From Streptomyces albogriseolus (GTDB lineage Bacteria > Actinomycetota > Actinomycetes > Streptomycetales > Streptomycetaceae), in NCBI GenBank assembly GCA_014650475.1, contig BMVA01000002.1:655927-719926 (forward strand): DNA of 64,000 bases, in the 5' to 3' direction. This document shows positions 46,769 through 54,630 of the stretch, one piece after another. The position numbers and the translations under genes were made by a program. The first letter of the stretch is position 1. Every line of letters starts with the position of its first letter. A model generated the notes under the pieces. That model searched no databases and was not told the origin of the DNA. It was given only the letters and a program-made list of their open reading frames with translations.

Positions 46769-47991
46769 GGCCGGACGACAGCACGGCGGACGACTGGTTC
46801 GCCGACTTCCTCAACTTCGGCGTCGGCGTCCTGTCCCTCGTCTGCCTCAGCTGCTCCGTGATCTGGGGACTCGTGGCGCAGGACCGGATCCTGCTCGGCC
46901 CCCGGCAGCGGATCCTCGCGCAGGCGGTGCACCGCACAACGGCGGTCGGAGCCGTCGTCTTCCTGCTGATCCACATCGTGATCAAGCTGGCACTGGACCA
47001 CACCTCGTGGATCGCGGCCGTGATCCCCTTCGGACTCCTCCTCACCGACGACGAGGCCGTCATGGGGCGGAGCTTCCTGATCGGCCTCGGCACCCTGGCC
47101 GGCATGCTGATGATCTTCGTGGCGATCACGGGCGTCCTGCGCAACCGCTTCGCCTCCCCGGCGGAGGTCGCCGCCCGCTGGCGCGCGGTGCACATGCTGG
47201 CCTACCCGGCCTGGTGCGCGGCCCTGGTGCACGGGCTCTACGCGGGTCGAGCGGCCAAGCCGATCTTCATGATCCTGTACGGACTGTCGCTGCTCGGCGT
47301 CTTCGCGGCCCTGGTGCTGCGGGCCTCCCCGCGCCCGGTCAAGCGCAAGGTGGCCGACCGCATCACCTCGATGCTGGGCCTCGACCAGCAGCCCGGCAGC
47401 CGGCTGGACGAGGCCAGGGCGCGCAACGCCGAGTCCGCCCTCCCCGGTTACGGCGGCGGGAACGCCCGGGGCGACAGCAGACCGCGCTCCGAGCGCCTGT
47501 CGTTCGATGCCCCCGAGCCCACGCCGGCCCCGGAACCGGCGAACGGCTTCGCGGCCGCCTACCGCGCGGTGTCTCCCCGGCAGTCCGCCGCGCGCGACCC
47601 GCTCACGGACGCCACCGCCCGCATGGAGATGCCGGACCTCCAGGCCACGGAGGCGATACCCCGCGTGGACTCGCCCTCCAGCACCTCGGGCAGCTGGCCG
47701 ATCCCGTCTCCGCCGCCGGTCGGCGAGGCCCCTCCGTCGGCGTACGACCCGCTCAACGACACCGGATACACCATCCCGACCTACAACAATTCGGTCGCCT
47801 CCGGCTACGGGTCGAGTGATGTGTACGACACCGCTGAGACAAACACCCTCTACGGCACGTACAACCCGGATGACACGTACAACAGCGGTCCCGCCAATGC
47901 ACCAACCCCCGGTGTGCCCTCGTCGTCCTACGACTTCGACGCACCGGGGTCGGGCGAACCTTGGAACACGCCTTCCGGAGGCTTTAAGTGA
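46765..47991 (+). CDS. Ferric-reductase-like haem b membrane protein with long disordered tail
   Basis: The 408-residue protein has about five or six membrane helices in its first 190 residues and two histidine pairs in them: His56/His70 (AVHRTT, LLIHIVI) and His143/His156 (AVHMLAY, LVHGLYA). The 13- and 12-residue intervals resemble the bis-haem ligation of ferric reductase-like domains. About 220 residues of Ser/Pro/Gly/Tyr-rich cytoplasmic tail follow, an unusual addition. GGAGG six bases before the GTG is a strong start signal. The stop overlaps the GTG of the NuoF-like gene (GTGA), so the two products are made together and probably form one electron-transfer complex. Substrate and quinone use are unknown. 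Confidence 0.82.
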   Translation: MRPDDSTADDWFADFLNFGVGVLSLVCLSCSVIWGLVAQDRILLGPRQRILAQAVHRTTAVGAVVFLLIHIVIKLALDHTSWIAAVIPFGLLLTDDEAVMGRSFLIGLGTLAGMLMIFVAITGVLRNRFASPAEVAARWRAVHMLAYPAWCAALVHGLYAGRAAKPIFMILYGLSLLGVFAALVLRASPRPVKRKVADRITSMLGLDQQPGSRLDEARARNAESALPGYGGGNARGDSRPRSERLSFDAPEPTPAPEPANGFAAAYRAVSPRQSAARDPLTDATARMEMPDLQATEAIPRVDSPSSTSGSWPIPSPPPVGEAPPSAYDPLNDTGYTIPTYNNSVASGYGSSDVYDTAETNTLYGTYNPDDTYNSGPANAPTPGVPSSSYDFDAPGSGEPWNTPSGGFK

Positions 47992-49598
47992 ACGAGGCCC
48001 TGCCCGACGTTCCCGAAGTCCGCGTCGTAGGGCTTCCCCAGCTCACGTCGGGTTTCGACCTTGTCGACCGGCTCGATCTGCAGATGCACCTCAAGGTGCA
48101 CGGCCCGCTCGAGCCCCTGGGCGGTGAGCAGCTCGCGCAGCTCGCCGAACGCATCAACCTCAGGGGCCGCGGCGGCGCGGGCTTCCCCTTCCACAAGAAG
48201 CTGCGCTCGGTCGCCGAATCGGCGATCAAGCGCGGCGTCCGGCCGGTCGTCGTCGTCAACGGCAGCGAGGACGAACCGGCCTGCCGCAAGGACACGGTGC
48301 TCATCAACCGCGCACCGCACCTCATCCTCGACGGCGCGCTGCTGTGCGCCGAGGCCATGGGTGCCCGCACGCTCGTGGTGGGGGTGACCCGCGAGTCCAC
48401 GCAGCGCTCGATGGAACAGGCGCTCGCCGAGCGCGGCCTGAGCAACGGCCGCCGCTCGGCGCTGCGCGCCCGTGTGCAGCGCAACCCGGTGCGCATGGTG
48501 ACGGGGGCCGCCGCCTCCCTGATCCGCTCCATCGACGGCGGACCGGCCATCCCGCCGGGCCGCAAGACCAGCGCCTCCAAGAGCGGTGTGGGCGGCGCGC
48601 CCACGCTGCTGTCCAACGCCGAGACGTTCGCCCAGCTCGCCATCGCCGCCCGCATCGGCCCGGAGCGCTACGGCAACACCGGCCTGTACGACGAGCCGGG
48701 CACCGTGATGCTCACGGTGTCCGGGGCGGTGGCCCGCCCGATGGTGGTCGAGGTGCCCACCGGCGTGCCGCTGCGCTACGTGCTCCAGCTGGCCGGCGCC
48801 CCGCCGCTCCCGCAGGGGGTGCTGACGGGCGGCTACCACGGCAAGTGGATCGACGCGGCGACCGTGAACGAGGCGATCGTCTCCCGCAACTCGCTGGACG
48901 CGGTGGGCGGTTCGCTGGGCGCGGGCGCGATCCTGCCGATCAGTCAGGACACCTGCCCGCTGGGCGAGTCGCTGATGGTGGCCAAGTGGCTGGCGCAGGA
49001 GAGCGCCAACCAGTGCGGCCCCTGCTACCTGGGACTGCCGGCCGCCGCGCGCGGCCTGGAGGACATCCTCAACGGCGGCGGCGCGGCCGCGCTCGAGGCG
49101 GTCCGGCAGGTCGCGAAGAACGTGAAGCGGCGCGGGGCCTGTTCGCACCCGGACGGCTCGGCGATGTTCCTGGAGTCGACGCTGAAGGCGTTCACCGAGG
49201 ACATCGCACTGCACGCCCTCGGCAACGGCTGCGGGCGGCCCGTGGCCGGCGTGCTCCCGCTGTTCGAGGGCGGCGCGGCCCCGACGGGCGTCCCGGGCGG
49301 CGAGGACGAGGAGAACGGCCCCAGCCGTCAGAAGATCTTCGTCGACTGGACCCTGTGCCGGGGCCACGGCCTGTGCGCGGACATCCTCCCGGAGGTGTTC
49401 CAGCTCGGCGCGGACGGCTTCCCGACGGTGGCTCAGGCACAGGTGCCGCGCTACGCCGAGGCGAAGGCGCTGCGGGCGGTGCGCCGCTGCCCGGCGCTGG
49501 CCCTGCGCATCGAGGACTCGGCCCCGCAGGCGAAGGCGCCGTCCCGGAACCTCCCGGTGCTCTCCCAGGGCCGCGGCAGGCGCGCCCTGGGGCGCTGA
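47988..49598 (+). CDS. NuoF-like NADH/FMN/Fe-S protein fused to a 3Fe-4S ferredoxin
   Basis: The 536-residue protein resembles NuoF/RnfC flavoproteins: the NADH/FMN motif RGRGGAGFP at residues 60-67, VVNGSEDEPACRKD, a SLBB-type VPTGVPLRYVLQLAGAPP segment, and a NuoF-type cluster region. The usual ESCGxCxPC is here ESANQCGPC, so the first cluster Cys is Ala340 and only Cys343, Cys346 and Cys385 remain. Residues 448-510 form a ferredoxin with Cys457-x2-His460-x2-Cys463 and Cys501-Pro, the pattern of 3Fe-4S ferredoxins that serve P450s. It is coupled to the haem membrane protein. I infer NADH-to-haem electron flow. Confidence 0.85.
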   Translation: MNEALPDVPEVRVVGLPQLTSGFDLVDRLDLQMHLKVHGPLEPLGGEQLAQLAERINLRGRGGAGFPFHKKLRSVAESAIKRGVRPVVVVNGSEDEPACRKDTVLINRAPHLILDGALLCAEAMGARTLVVGVTRESTQRSMEQALAERGLSNGRRSALRARVQRNPVRMVTGAAASLIRSIDGGPAIPPGRKTSASKSGVGGAPTLLSNAETFAQLAIAARIGPERYGNTGLYDEPGTVMLTVSGAVARPMVVEVPTGVPLRYVLQLAGAPPLPQGVLTGGYHGKWIDAATVNEAIVSRNSLDAVGGSLGAGAILPISQDTCPLGESLMVAKWLAQESANQCGPCYLGLPAAARGLEDILNGGGAAALEAVRQVAKNVKRRGACSHPDGSAMFLESTLKAFTEDIALHALGNGCGRPVAGVLPLFEGGAAPTGVPGGEDEENGPSRQKIFVDWTLCRGHGLCADILPEVFQLGADGFPTVAQAQVPRYAEAKALRAVRRCPALALRIEDSAPQAKAPSRNLPVLSQGRGRRALGR

Positions 49599-49616
49599 CG
49601 GGGGACACACGCAGCC

Positions 49617-49653
49617 GGCCCTCTCCGGCGGTCACAGGCCGCCGGAGAGGGCC
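49617..49653 (+). terminator. Terminator of the haem-protein/NuoF-like operon
   Basis: A perfect 15-bp stem, GGCCCTCTCCGGCGG with its complement, and a 7-base loop begin 19 bp after the stop at 49598. Confidence 0.85.
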
Positions 49654-49700
49654 GTTCGCGTTCTTCGGGATCACGGTCCAGGGACGCGTGCACAACGACC

Positions 49701-49734
49701 GAGGGCGGACCATCCGTTCGGATGGTCCGCCCTC
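49701..49734. terminator. Terminator facing the first tRNA-Ala gene
   Basis: A perfect 15-bp stem starting GAGGGCGGACCATCC with a 4-base loop lies 9 bp beyond the 3' end of the tRNA and probably ends its transcript. Confidence 0.8.
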
Positions 49735-49742
49735 GACTTCTG

Positions 49743-49815
49743 TGGAGCTAAGGAGAATTGAACTCCTGACCTCCTGCATGCCATGCAGGCGCTCTACCAA
49801 CTGAGCTATAGCCCC
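49743..49815 (-). tRNA. tRNA-Ala (anticodon GGC)
   Basis: The 73-nt cloverleaf starts GGGGCTATAGCTCAG and has the anticodon arm CCTGC-ATGGCAT-GCAGG and T loop TTCAATT. It ends in the discriminator A without an encoded CCA. The acceptor stem has the G3·U70 pair that defines alanine tRNAs. It is identical to the copy at 50568-50640. A TAAAGT hexamer about 40 bp upstream may be its -10 box. Confidence 0.98.
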
Positions 49816-49954
49816 TTGCGGTGTCCCCCGGGTTTCCCCGGCGGCGACGCCAACTTTACACGGTCCCCCCGGCCCAACACCAAATCGGTTTCGCTTCGCC
49901 CGGTTCCGTCCGGAACGCCCGCCCCCGGAGGGGTGCTCCCGCACCCTCGGGCCC

Positions 49955-50188
49955 TCACGCCGTCACGAACGAGTAGAAGCGCTTGAGGGTGCAGTGCTCC
50001 TCCAGCAGCCGGCCGTAGATCGGCTCCCCCTCGAGTTCCCGGTACGTCTCGATGGGGTCGCCTTTTATGATCAGCGCCCGCGCGCACTCCTCGCACCAGT
50101 ACTGGTAGTCGGGGTTGATCGGCTCCATGTCGCGGACGATGGGCGTGCCGCTGCCGCACCAGTCGCACTTCCGCCTGTGTGCACCCAT
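49955..50188 (-). CDS. Small CxxC zinc-binding protein, unknown function
   Basis: The 77-residue protein MGAHRRKCDWCGSGTPIVRD … YWCEECARALIIKG has two CxxC pairs (CDWC and CEEC), which should bind one zinc. The remainder (GDPIETYRELEGEPIYGRLLEE) is helical. I know no function. Its ATG is 3 bp after the stop of the zinc-ribbon gene at 50192, so the two are an operon. They lie between two tRNA-Ala genes on the same strand. Confidence 0.75.
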   Translation of the reverse strand: MGAHRRKCDWCGSGTPIVRDMEPINPDYQYWCEECARALIIKGDPIETYRELEGEPIYGRLLEEHCTLKRFYSFVTA

Positions 50189-50191
50189 CGG

Positions 50192-50365
50192 TCAGCTCCA
50201 GCTGTGGCCGCAGGCCGTGCACACGTAGGAGATCCCGCCGTTGTCGCCGAGCACCTGGGCGACGTGTGCGGAACCGCAGGAGGGGCAGCTGAGACGGGTA
50301 GAGGTCCGTCGGGTCGACACCGCTCCGAGGAGGTGGTCGACCTCCTCGAGGATGCTCGCAGGCAT
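50192..50365 (-). CDS. 57-aa zinc-ribbon protein
   Basis: The product starts MPASILEEVDHLLGAVSTRR and has a zinc ribbon CPSCGSAHV … CTACGHSW with Cys27, Cys30, Cys49 and Cys52. The start is supported by GGGAGGGAG five bases before the ATG. The ribbon resembles those in transcription or translation accessory factors, but I do not recognise the gene. It overlaps no other frame with good coding bias and is followed after 3 bp by another CxxC protein. Confidence 0.7.
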   Translation of the reverse strand: MPASILEEVDHLLGAVSTRRTSTRLSCPSCGSAHVAQVLGDNGGISYVCTACGHSWS

Positions 50366-50524
50366 CACAACTCCCTCCCGTCGGGCCGCGCCCCCTTCCG
50401 GTCGTTTGATTCTGCCACGACCGGGCCAATACGGTCAGCGACGCCGTGGTACCGGTAGGGACACGGCTGTACGCCTCGTAGAGGTATACGTCGGAGAACG
50501 CCGCCGCACTCACCGGCGGACGAC

Positions 50525-50560
50525 AAAAGATCCCGCCTCCGCTGAGGGAGACGGGATCTT
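50525..50560 (-). terminator. Terminator of the second tRNA-Ala gene
   Basis: On the minus strand AGATCCCG pairs with CGGGATCT around a partly paired GTCTCC/GGAGGC stem and is followed by TTTT. It begins 8 bp after the tRNA 3' end. Confidence 0.8.
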
Positions 50561-50567
50561 CACCATG

Positions 50568-50640
50568 TGGAGCTAAGGAGAATTGAACTCCTGACCTCCT
50601 GCATGCCATGCAGGCGCTCTACCAACTGAGCTATAGCCCC
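50568..50640 (-). tRNA. tRNA-Ala (anticodon GGC), second copy
   Basis: It is the same 73-nt sequence as at 49743-49815, with the GGC anticodon and G3·U70 pair. It has its own promoter candidate and terminator, so it is a separate unit. Confidence 0.98.
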
Positions 50641-50668
50641 GGGCCGCCACATGAAGTGACTTCCTGGT

Positions 50669-50691
50669 TTCGCCCCGCTCGGCGGGGCGAA
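50669..50691. terminator. Hairpin between the histidine phosphatase gene and tRNA-Ala
   Basis: TTCGCCCCG/CGGGGCGAA forms a perfect 9-bp stem with a 5-base loop. It may end the rsfS–phosphatase transcript before the tRNA. Confidence 0.6.
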
Positions 50692-50699
50692 CAAGAAGA

Positions 50700-50729
50700 A
50701 CTTTAGCCTGCGACCTGCCAGAAAGTGAA
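50700..50729 (-). promoter_or_regulatory. Possible tRNA-Ala promoter
   Basis: On the minus strand TTCACT and TAAAGT are 18 bp apart and end 60 bp before the tRNA. The same TAAAGT hexamer occurs about 38 bp upstream of the other tRNA copy. Confidence 0.4.
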
Positions 50730-50803
50730 ATCCGGGTCCGGGACGCCGCGGGGCGGGTCGAACGGCCGCCGCCGACGGGCGCCGGCGGCGGGCACGGCCG
50801 TCC

Positions 50804-51478
50804 TCAGTCGTCGTCGCCGAGCACCGGCTCGGGCAGGGTGCCGGCGTTGTGCTCCATCAGCCGCCAGCCCTTGGCGCCCTCGCCGAGGACGGACCAGCAG
50901 CAGTTGCTGAGGCCGCCCAGGCTCTCCCAGCTGCGCGGGTCGAGGCCGAGCAGCCGGCCGATGGTGGTGCGGATGGTCCCGCCGTGGCTGACGACCACGA
51001 GCGTGCCGTCGTCCGGGAGCTTCTCGGCGTGCCGCAGCACCACGGGGGCGGCGCGGTCGGCGACCTCGGTCTCCAGTTCGCCGCCGCCGCGGCGGACCGG
51101 CTCGCCGCGCTTCCACGCGGCGTACTCCTCGCCGTGGCGGGCGATGATCTCGTCGTGCGTCAGGCCCTGCCAGACGCCCGCGTAGGTCTCCCGCAGGGCC
51201 TCGTCGTGGACGACCTCCAGGCCGGTGAGCGCGGCCAGCTCCGCGGCGGTGGCCGCGGCCCGCTTGAGGTCGGAGGCGACGATCGCGTCGGGCTTCAGGC
51301 CCGCGAGCAGCCGGGCGGACCGGCGGGCCTGGGCGACGCCGGTCTCGGTCAGCTCGACGTCCGTGGAGCCCTGGAAGCGGCGCTCCACGTTCCAGGAGGT
51401 CTGGCCGTGCCGCCACAGGATGACGCGGCGGCCCCGGCGCGCGGAGCCGCTCACCTCACCGGTGGCGCTCACCGCCAC
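50804..51478 (-). CDS. Histidine phosphatase family protein
   Basis: The 224-residue protein has the catalytic RHG motif in VILWRHGQTSWN, FQGSTDVELTETG, the second catalytic region LRETYAGVWQGLT, and the later VVSHGGTIRTTI histidine. It belongs to the phosphoglycerate-mutase-like branch, which dephosphorylates metabolites; no specific substrate can be assigned. The GTG at 51478 overlaps the rsfS stop, and a GTG at 51472 is also possible. Actinobacteria commonly keep rsfS and such a phosphatase (often annotated as glucosyl-3-phosphoglycerate phosphatase in mycobacteria) together. Confidence 0.9.
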   Translation of the reverse strand: MAVSATGEVSGSARRGRRVILWRHGQTSWNVERRFQGSTDVELTETGVAQARRSARLLAGLKPDAIVASDLKRAAATAAELAALTGLEVVHDEALRETYAGVWQGLTHDEIIARHGEEYAAWKRGEPVRRGGGELETEVADRAAPVVLRHAEKLPDDGTLVVVSHGGTIRTTIGRLLGLDPRSWESLGGLSNCCWSVLGEGAKGWRLMEHNAGTLPEPVLGDDD

Positions 51479-51915
51479 TCACCGCCCGGCCCCGTCGCCT
51501 CCTCGGCCTCCCGGAGCTTGGCGTGCTCGGCGGCCTTGCCGCGGGTGGCCTTGGCGTCCTCGGGGAGGTCCAGCTCGGGGCAGTCCTTCCACAGCCGCTC
51601 CAGGGCGTAGAAGACCCGCTCCTCGCTGTGCTGGACGTGGACGACGATGTCGACGTAGTCGAGCAGCACCCAGCGGGCCTCGCGGTCGCCCTCGCGGCGG
51701 ACCGGCTTGGCGCCGAGCTCCTTGCTGAGCCGCTCCTCGATCTCGTCGACGATCGACTTGACCTGGCGGTCGTTCGGCGCGGAGGCCAGCAGGAATGCGT
51801 CGGTGATGGACAGCACGTCACTGACGTCGTAGGCGACGATGTCGTGCGCGAGCTTGTCGGCGGCCGCCTGGGCGGCGGTGGTGACGAGCTCGATGGAACG
51901 GTCGGTTGCGGTCAC
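51469..51915 (-). CDS. rsfS: Ribosomal silencing factor RsfS
   Basis: RsfS binds L14 and blocks subunit joining when nutrients are short. The 148-residue protein reads TDRSIELVTTAAQAAADKLAH, then YDVSDVLSITDAFLLASAPNDRQVKSIVDEIE, and the WVLLDYVDIVVHVQHSEERVFYALERLW motif that defines the family. The GTG at 51915 is the likely start. It has a longer charged C-terminal tail than the E. coli protein. It lies between nadD/LCP and the histidine phosphatase, a common actinobacterial order. Confidence 0.96.
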   Translation of the reverse strand: MTATDRSIELVTTAAQAAADKLAHDIVAYDVSDVLSITDAFLLASAPNDRQVKSIVDEIEERLSKELGAKPVRREGDREARWVLLDYVDIVVHVQHSEERVFYALERLWKDCPELDLPEDAKATRGKAAEHAKLREAEEATGPGGEWR

Positions 51916-52008
51916 TGCATGGCTTTCGGTCGGCGGACACTTGTCCTCAAGGGTCTCACGGACCGCCGTGCGCACCCCATGTCATGACGCGGGGTGCGCA
52001 CGGCCTCG

Positions 52009-53739
52009 CTACGAGCCGGGGTCGTAGTCCTGGCCGAGGACGACCGCCACGCGCGCGTTGCCGGAGATCTTGCCCTTGGTGACGGCGTCGGCGGGCAGGC
52101 CCAGGGTCTTGGCGACCTCGGTGGCGTTCTCCTTCTCCGCGGGGTCGGCGTAGACGACCTCGGAGGTGTCCTCGGCGGAGCCGGCGGTGCCGCCCTCCAG
52201 GAAGGTGAAGCCGCCGTTGAGGAGCACCACGCGGGCCTTCTCGGTGTCGTCCTTGTCGCCGGTGGCGTTGCGCACGGAGACGGTGACCGCGGCGTCCCGG
52301 TCGGGGCTCTTGGCGGTGCCGCCGAGGACGTCCTTGACCACGCCGTCGCTCGCCTCGGCGGTGAGCGTGCCGTCCTCCTCGACGGGCAGCAGCTCGGTGC
52401 GGTGGTCGCCGCCCTTGGCGAGGTCGGAGAGCCCGGCGAGGAAGGCGCCGAGGTCCGCGTCGGTCAGCGGCGGCTCGATGATCTGGCCGAGGGTCTGGAC
52501 GGTGACGGTGGCGGCGTCCGGGTCGGAGGTCATCTTGCGCAGCACCGCGTGCAGCACCTGCCCGAACCGCTCGAGCTGGGCGTCCTGGGCCTCGCCGGGG
52601 GCGCGGTGGGTGGCGTAGGCGACGGCCATCCTGCCGCTGAGGGTCTGGCCCTTGCCCTTCTTGACCAGCGGCGGCCCGCCCTTCTTCCCGGCGTCCGGGT
52701 CGGGCACGTCGGTGTCGGTGTCGACCTCGATGTTGCCGACCAGGTCGACGAGGGTGAGCAGGAAGGGGGTGTCCAGCCGCCAGGTGCCCTCGATGTCGGT
52801 GCCGAGGACGGTGTCGAGGGCGGTCCTGGTGCCCTCGGAGCCGTCGTCCTCGACGGACTTGGCGAGCGTGGTGGTGGTGCCGTCCTCGGCGGTGAGGGCG
52901 AGGGAGTTGGGCAGCAGCACGGTGGTGCCCTGCTCGGTGGTGGCGTTGTCGACGAGCAGCGCGGTGGAGGTGCCGCCGTTCTCGGTGTCGTGCAGGTGGA
53001 CGACGAGCACGTCCCGCTTCTGCGCGCCCGCGGCGGTGGTGGTGCCGGTGTCCGCGTCGGAGGCGGACAGCCCGGGCAGCTTCCCTGCGTACCAGAGGTA
53101 GCCGACGCCGCCGGCGACGACCAGGGCGAGCACCACGGTCAGGGCGATGATCCGGCTGCGGGCGCGGCGGCGGGCCTCCTCGCGGCGCTCGGTGCGGTTC
53201 TCGGTGAACTTGAGCCAGTCGATGACGTCCTCGGAGTCGCCGTCGGGCTCCTCGACGAAGGCGAACTGCTCGGTGCGGTACTCGGGGGCGGAGCCGGCGC
53301 CGTCGGTCCCGTCGTCGGCCGGGCGGGCCTGCCGCGGGATGTGCGCGGTGCGCTCCGGGGCGGAACCGGGCTGCTCCGGTATGTACGCGGTCTGCTCGGT
53401 CACCCGGGGCTGCTGTCCGGTGCCGTCGGGGTGCGCGCCCTGCCCGTAGGGGTCGTAGGCGGGCTGCTGGTGGCCTCCCGTGGCGTACGGGTCGTAGCCG
53501 TAGCCGCCGCCGTTCCCGTAGGGGTCGTAACCGGGCTGCTGGTGGCCTCCCGTGGCGTACGGGTCGTAGCCGTAGCCCTGCTGGGTCTGCTGCCCCTGCT
53601 GCCCGTAGGGGTCGTGGTGCTGGGCCTGCTGCGTCCCCTGGTCGGCGGCCTGCCGGTAGACCGGCCGGCCGTACTCGTCGTAGCCGACGAGCTCGTACGG
53701 TCCCCCGTCGCCGTACCCCGCGTCGTATCCGTCGTTCAC
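52009..53739 (-). CDS. LCP family / LytR_C domain envelope protein
   Basis: The 576-residue protein has a cytoplasmic N-terminal 175 residues rich in Tyr, Gly and Gln, one membrane helix (IIALTVVLALVVAGGVGYLWYAG), and an outer LytR-CpsA-Psr-like domain (VLVVHLHDTENGGTSTALLVD … YATHRAPGEAQDAQLERFGQVLHAVLRK). A C-terminal LytR_C domain (VSVRNATGDKDDTEKARVVLLNGGF … VVLGQDYD) completes it. LCP proteins attach teichoic acids or other polymers to peptidoglycan. GAGAGGGG precedes the GTG at 53739. The N-terminal part contains a perfect 45-bp direct repeat with a 72-bp period. The key LCP arginines are less evident than usual, so catalysis is uncertain. Confidence 0.85.
   Translation of the reverse strand: MNDGYDAGYGDGGPYELVGYDEYGRPVYRQAADQGTQQAQHHDPYGQQGQQTQQGYGYDPYATGGHQQPGYDPYGNGGGYGYDPYATGGHQQPAYDPYGQGAHPDGTGQQPRVTEQTAYIPEQPGSAPERTAHIPRQARPADDGTDGAGSAPEYRTEQFAFVEEPDGDSEDVIDWLKFTENRTERREEARRRARSRIIALTVVLALVVAGGVGYLWYAGKLPGLSASDADTGTTTAAGAQKRDVLVVHLHDTENGGTSTALLVDNATTEQGTTVLLPNSLALTAEDGTTTTLAKSVEDDGSEGTRTALDTVLGTDIEGTWRLDTPFLLTLVDLVGNIEVDTDTDVPDPDAGKKGGPPLVKKGKGQTLSGRMAVAYATHRAPGEAQDAQLERFGQVLHAVLRKMTSDPDAATVTVQTLGQIIEPPLTDADLGAFLAGLSDLAKGGDHRTELLPVEEDGTLTAEASDGVVKDVLGGTAKSPDRDAAVTVSVRNATGDKDDTEKARVVLLNGGFTFLEGGTAGSAEDTSEVVYADPAEKENATEVAKTLGLPADAVTKGKISGNARVAVVLGQDYDPGS
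53461..53577 (-). repeat. 72-bp-period direct repeat in the LCP gene
   Basis: Two identical 45-bp blocks (53461-53505 and 53533-53577) encode YGYDPYATGGHQQP. With flanking bases they form a 24-residue period of the form GYDPYG. Similar YDPYG blocks follow, so the cytoplasmic tail is a small tandem array. Confidence 0.85.
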
Positions 53740-53755
53740 CGGTGCCCCTCTCGGC

Positions 53756-54394
53756 TCACTCGCCGCGATACAGCTGGCGCTTGGCGATGTAGCGCACGAC
53801 ACCGTCCGGCACCAGGTACCAGACGGGGTCTCCCTTGGCGACTCTCGCACGGCAGTCCGTGGAGGAGATGGCGAGGGCCGGGACCTCCACGAGCGAGACT
53901 CCGCCCTCGGGCAGGCCGGCGTCGGTCAGATGGTGGCCGGGCCGGGTCACGCCGATGAAGTGTGCCAGGGAGAACAGTTCCTCGCTGTCACGCCAGGTCA
54001 GGATCTGGGCGAGGGCGTCGGCGCCGGTGATGAAGAACAGGTCCGTGTCCGGGTTGAGCGCGTTGAGGTCGCGCAGGGTGTCCACGGTGTAGGTGGGTCC
54101 GCCGCGGTCGATGTCGATGCGGCTGACCGAGAACTGGGGGTTCTCGGCGGTGGCGATCACCGTCATCAGGTAACGGTCCTCGGCGAGCGACACCGCGCGG
54201 TGGCTCTTCTGCCACGGCTGGCCGGTGGGGACGAAGACCACCTCGTCGAGGTGGAACTGCGCGGCCACCTCGCTGGCCGCCACCAGGTGCCCGTGGTGGA
54301 TCGGGTCGAAAGTGCCGCCCATGACGCCCAGACGGCGCTTGCCCCGCGGGACCGGGCCGGTGCCGGGGCCGGTAGGCATGTCCTGCTCTCCCAT
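53756..54394 (-). CDS. nadD: Nicotinate-nucleotide adenylyltransferase
   Basis: NadD makes nicotinate adenine dinucleotide from nicotinate mononucleotide and ATP. The 212-residue protein has the nucleotidyltransferase motif [19 protein letters not shown], the PWQKSHR substrate loop, [15 protein letters not shown] and the C-terminal [10 protein letters not shown] (ISSTxxR). Starts at 54394 (MGEQ) or 54379 (MPTG) are possible; the second has GGGAGAG six bases upstream. It is upstream of the LCP gene and rsfS, as in other actinomycetes. Confidence 0.96.
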   Translation of the reverse strand: MGEQDMPTGPGTGPVPRGKRRLGVMGGTFDPIHHGHLVAASEVAAQFHLDEVVFVPTGQPWQKSHRAVSLAEDRYLMTVIATAENPQFSVSRIDIDRGGPTYTVDTLRDLNALNPDTDLFFITGADALAQILTWRDSEELFSLAHFIGVTRPGHHLTDAGLPEGGVSLVEVPALAISSTDCRARVAKGDPVWYLVPDGVVRYIAKRQLYRGE

Positions 54395-54465
54395 GCGTGC
54401 AGACCCTACCGGCCCGGCCTGTGGGCCCCGTCCGCCAGTGCCCTCGGCGCGGAGGACCTGGCGGT

Positions 54466-54630
54466 TCAGCGGTCGCGGTTGAAGCGGGTGGTGATCCACA
54501 GCAGGAGCAGCAGCACGAACAGGGCGCCGCCGCCGGTGAGGTAGGGGCTGAGGCTCTCGTGGTTGCCGCCGTGCTCTCCGCCCTCGGCGGCGAGGGTGAC
54601 CATCTGGGCAGCGGTGCTGGGGAAGCTCAT
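54466..54630 (-). CDS. 54-aa single-helix membrane protein
   Basis: The product begins [20 protein letters not shown], has a His/Gly-rich stretch ([13 protein letters not shown]), one membrane helix ([18 protein letters not shown]) and a short basic end NRDR. I recall similar small proteins upstream of nadD in Streptomyces but no function. Third-position GC is high and the frame is closed by TGA at 54466. The ribosome binding site is weak. Confidence 0.65.
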   Translation of the reverse strand: MSFPSTAAQMVTLAAEGGEHGGNHESLSPYLTGGGALFVLLLLLWITTRFNRDR

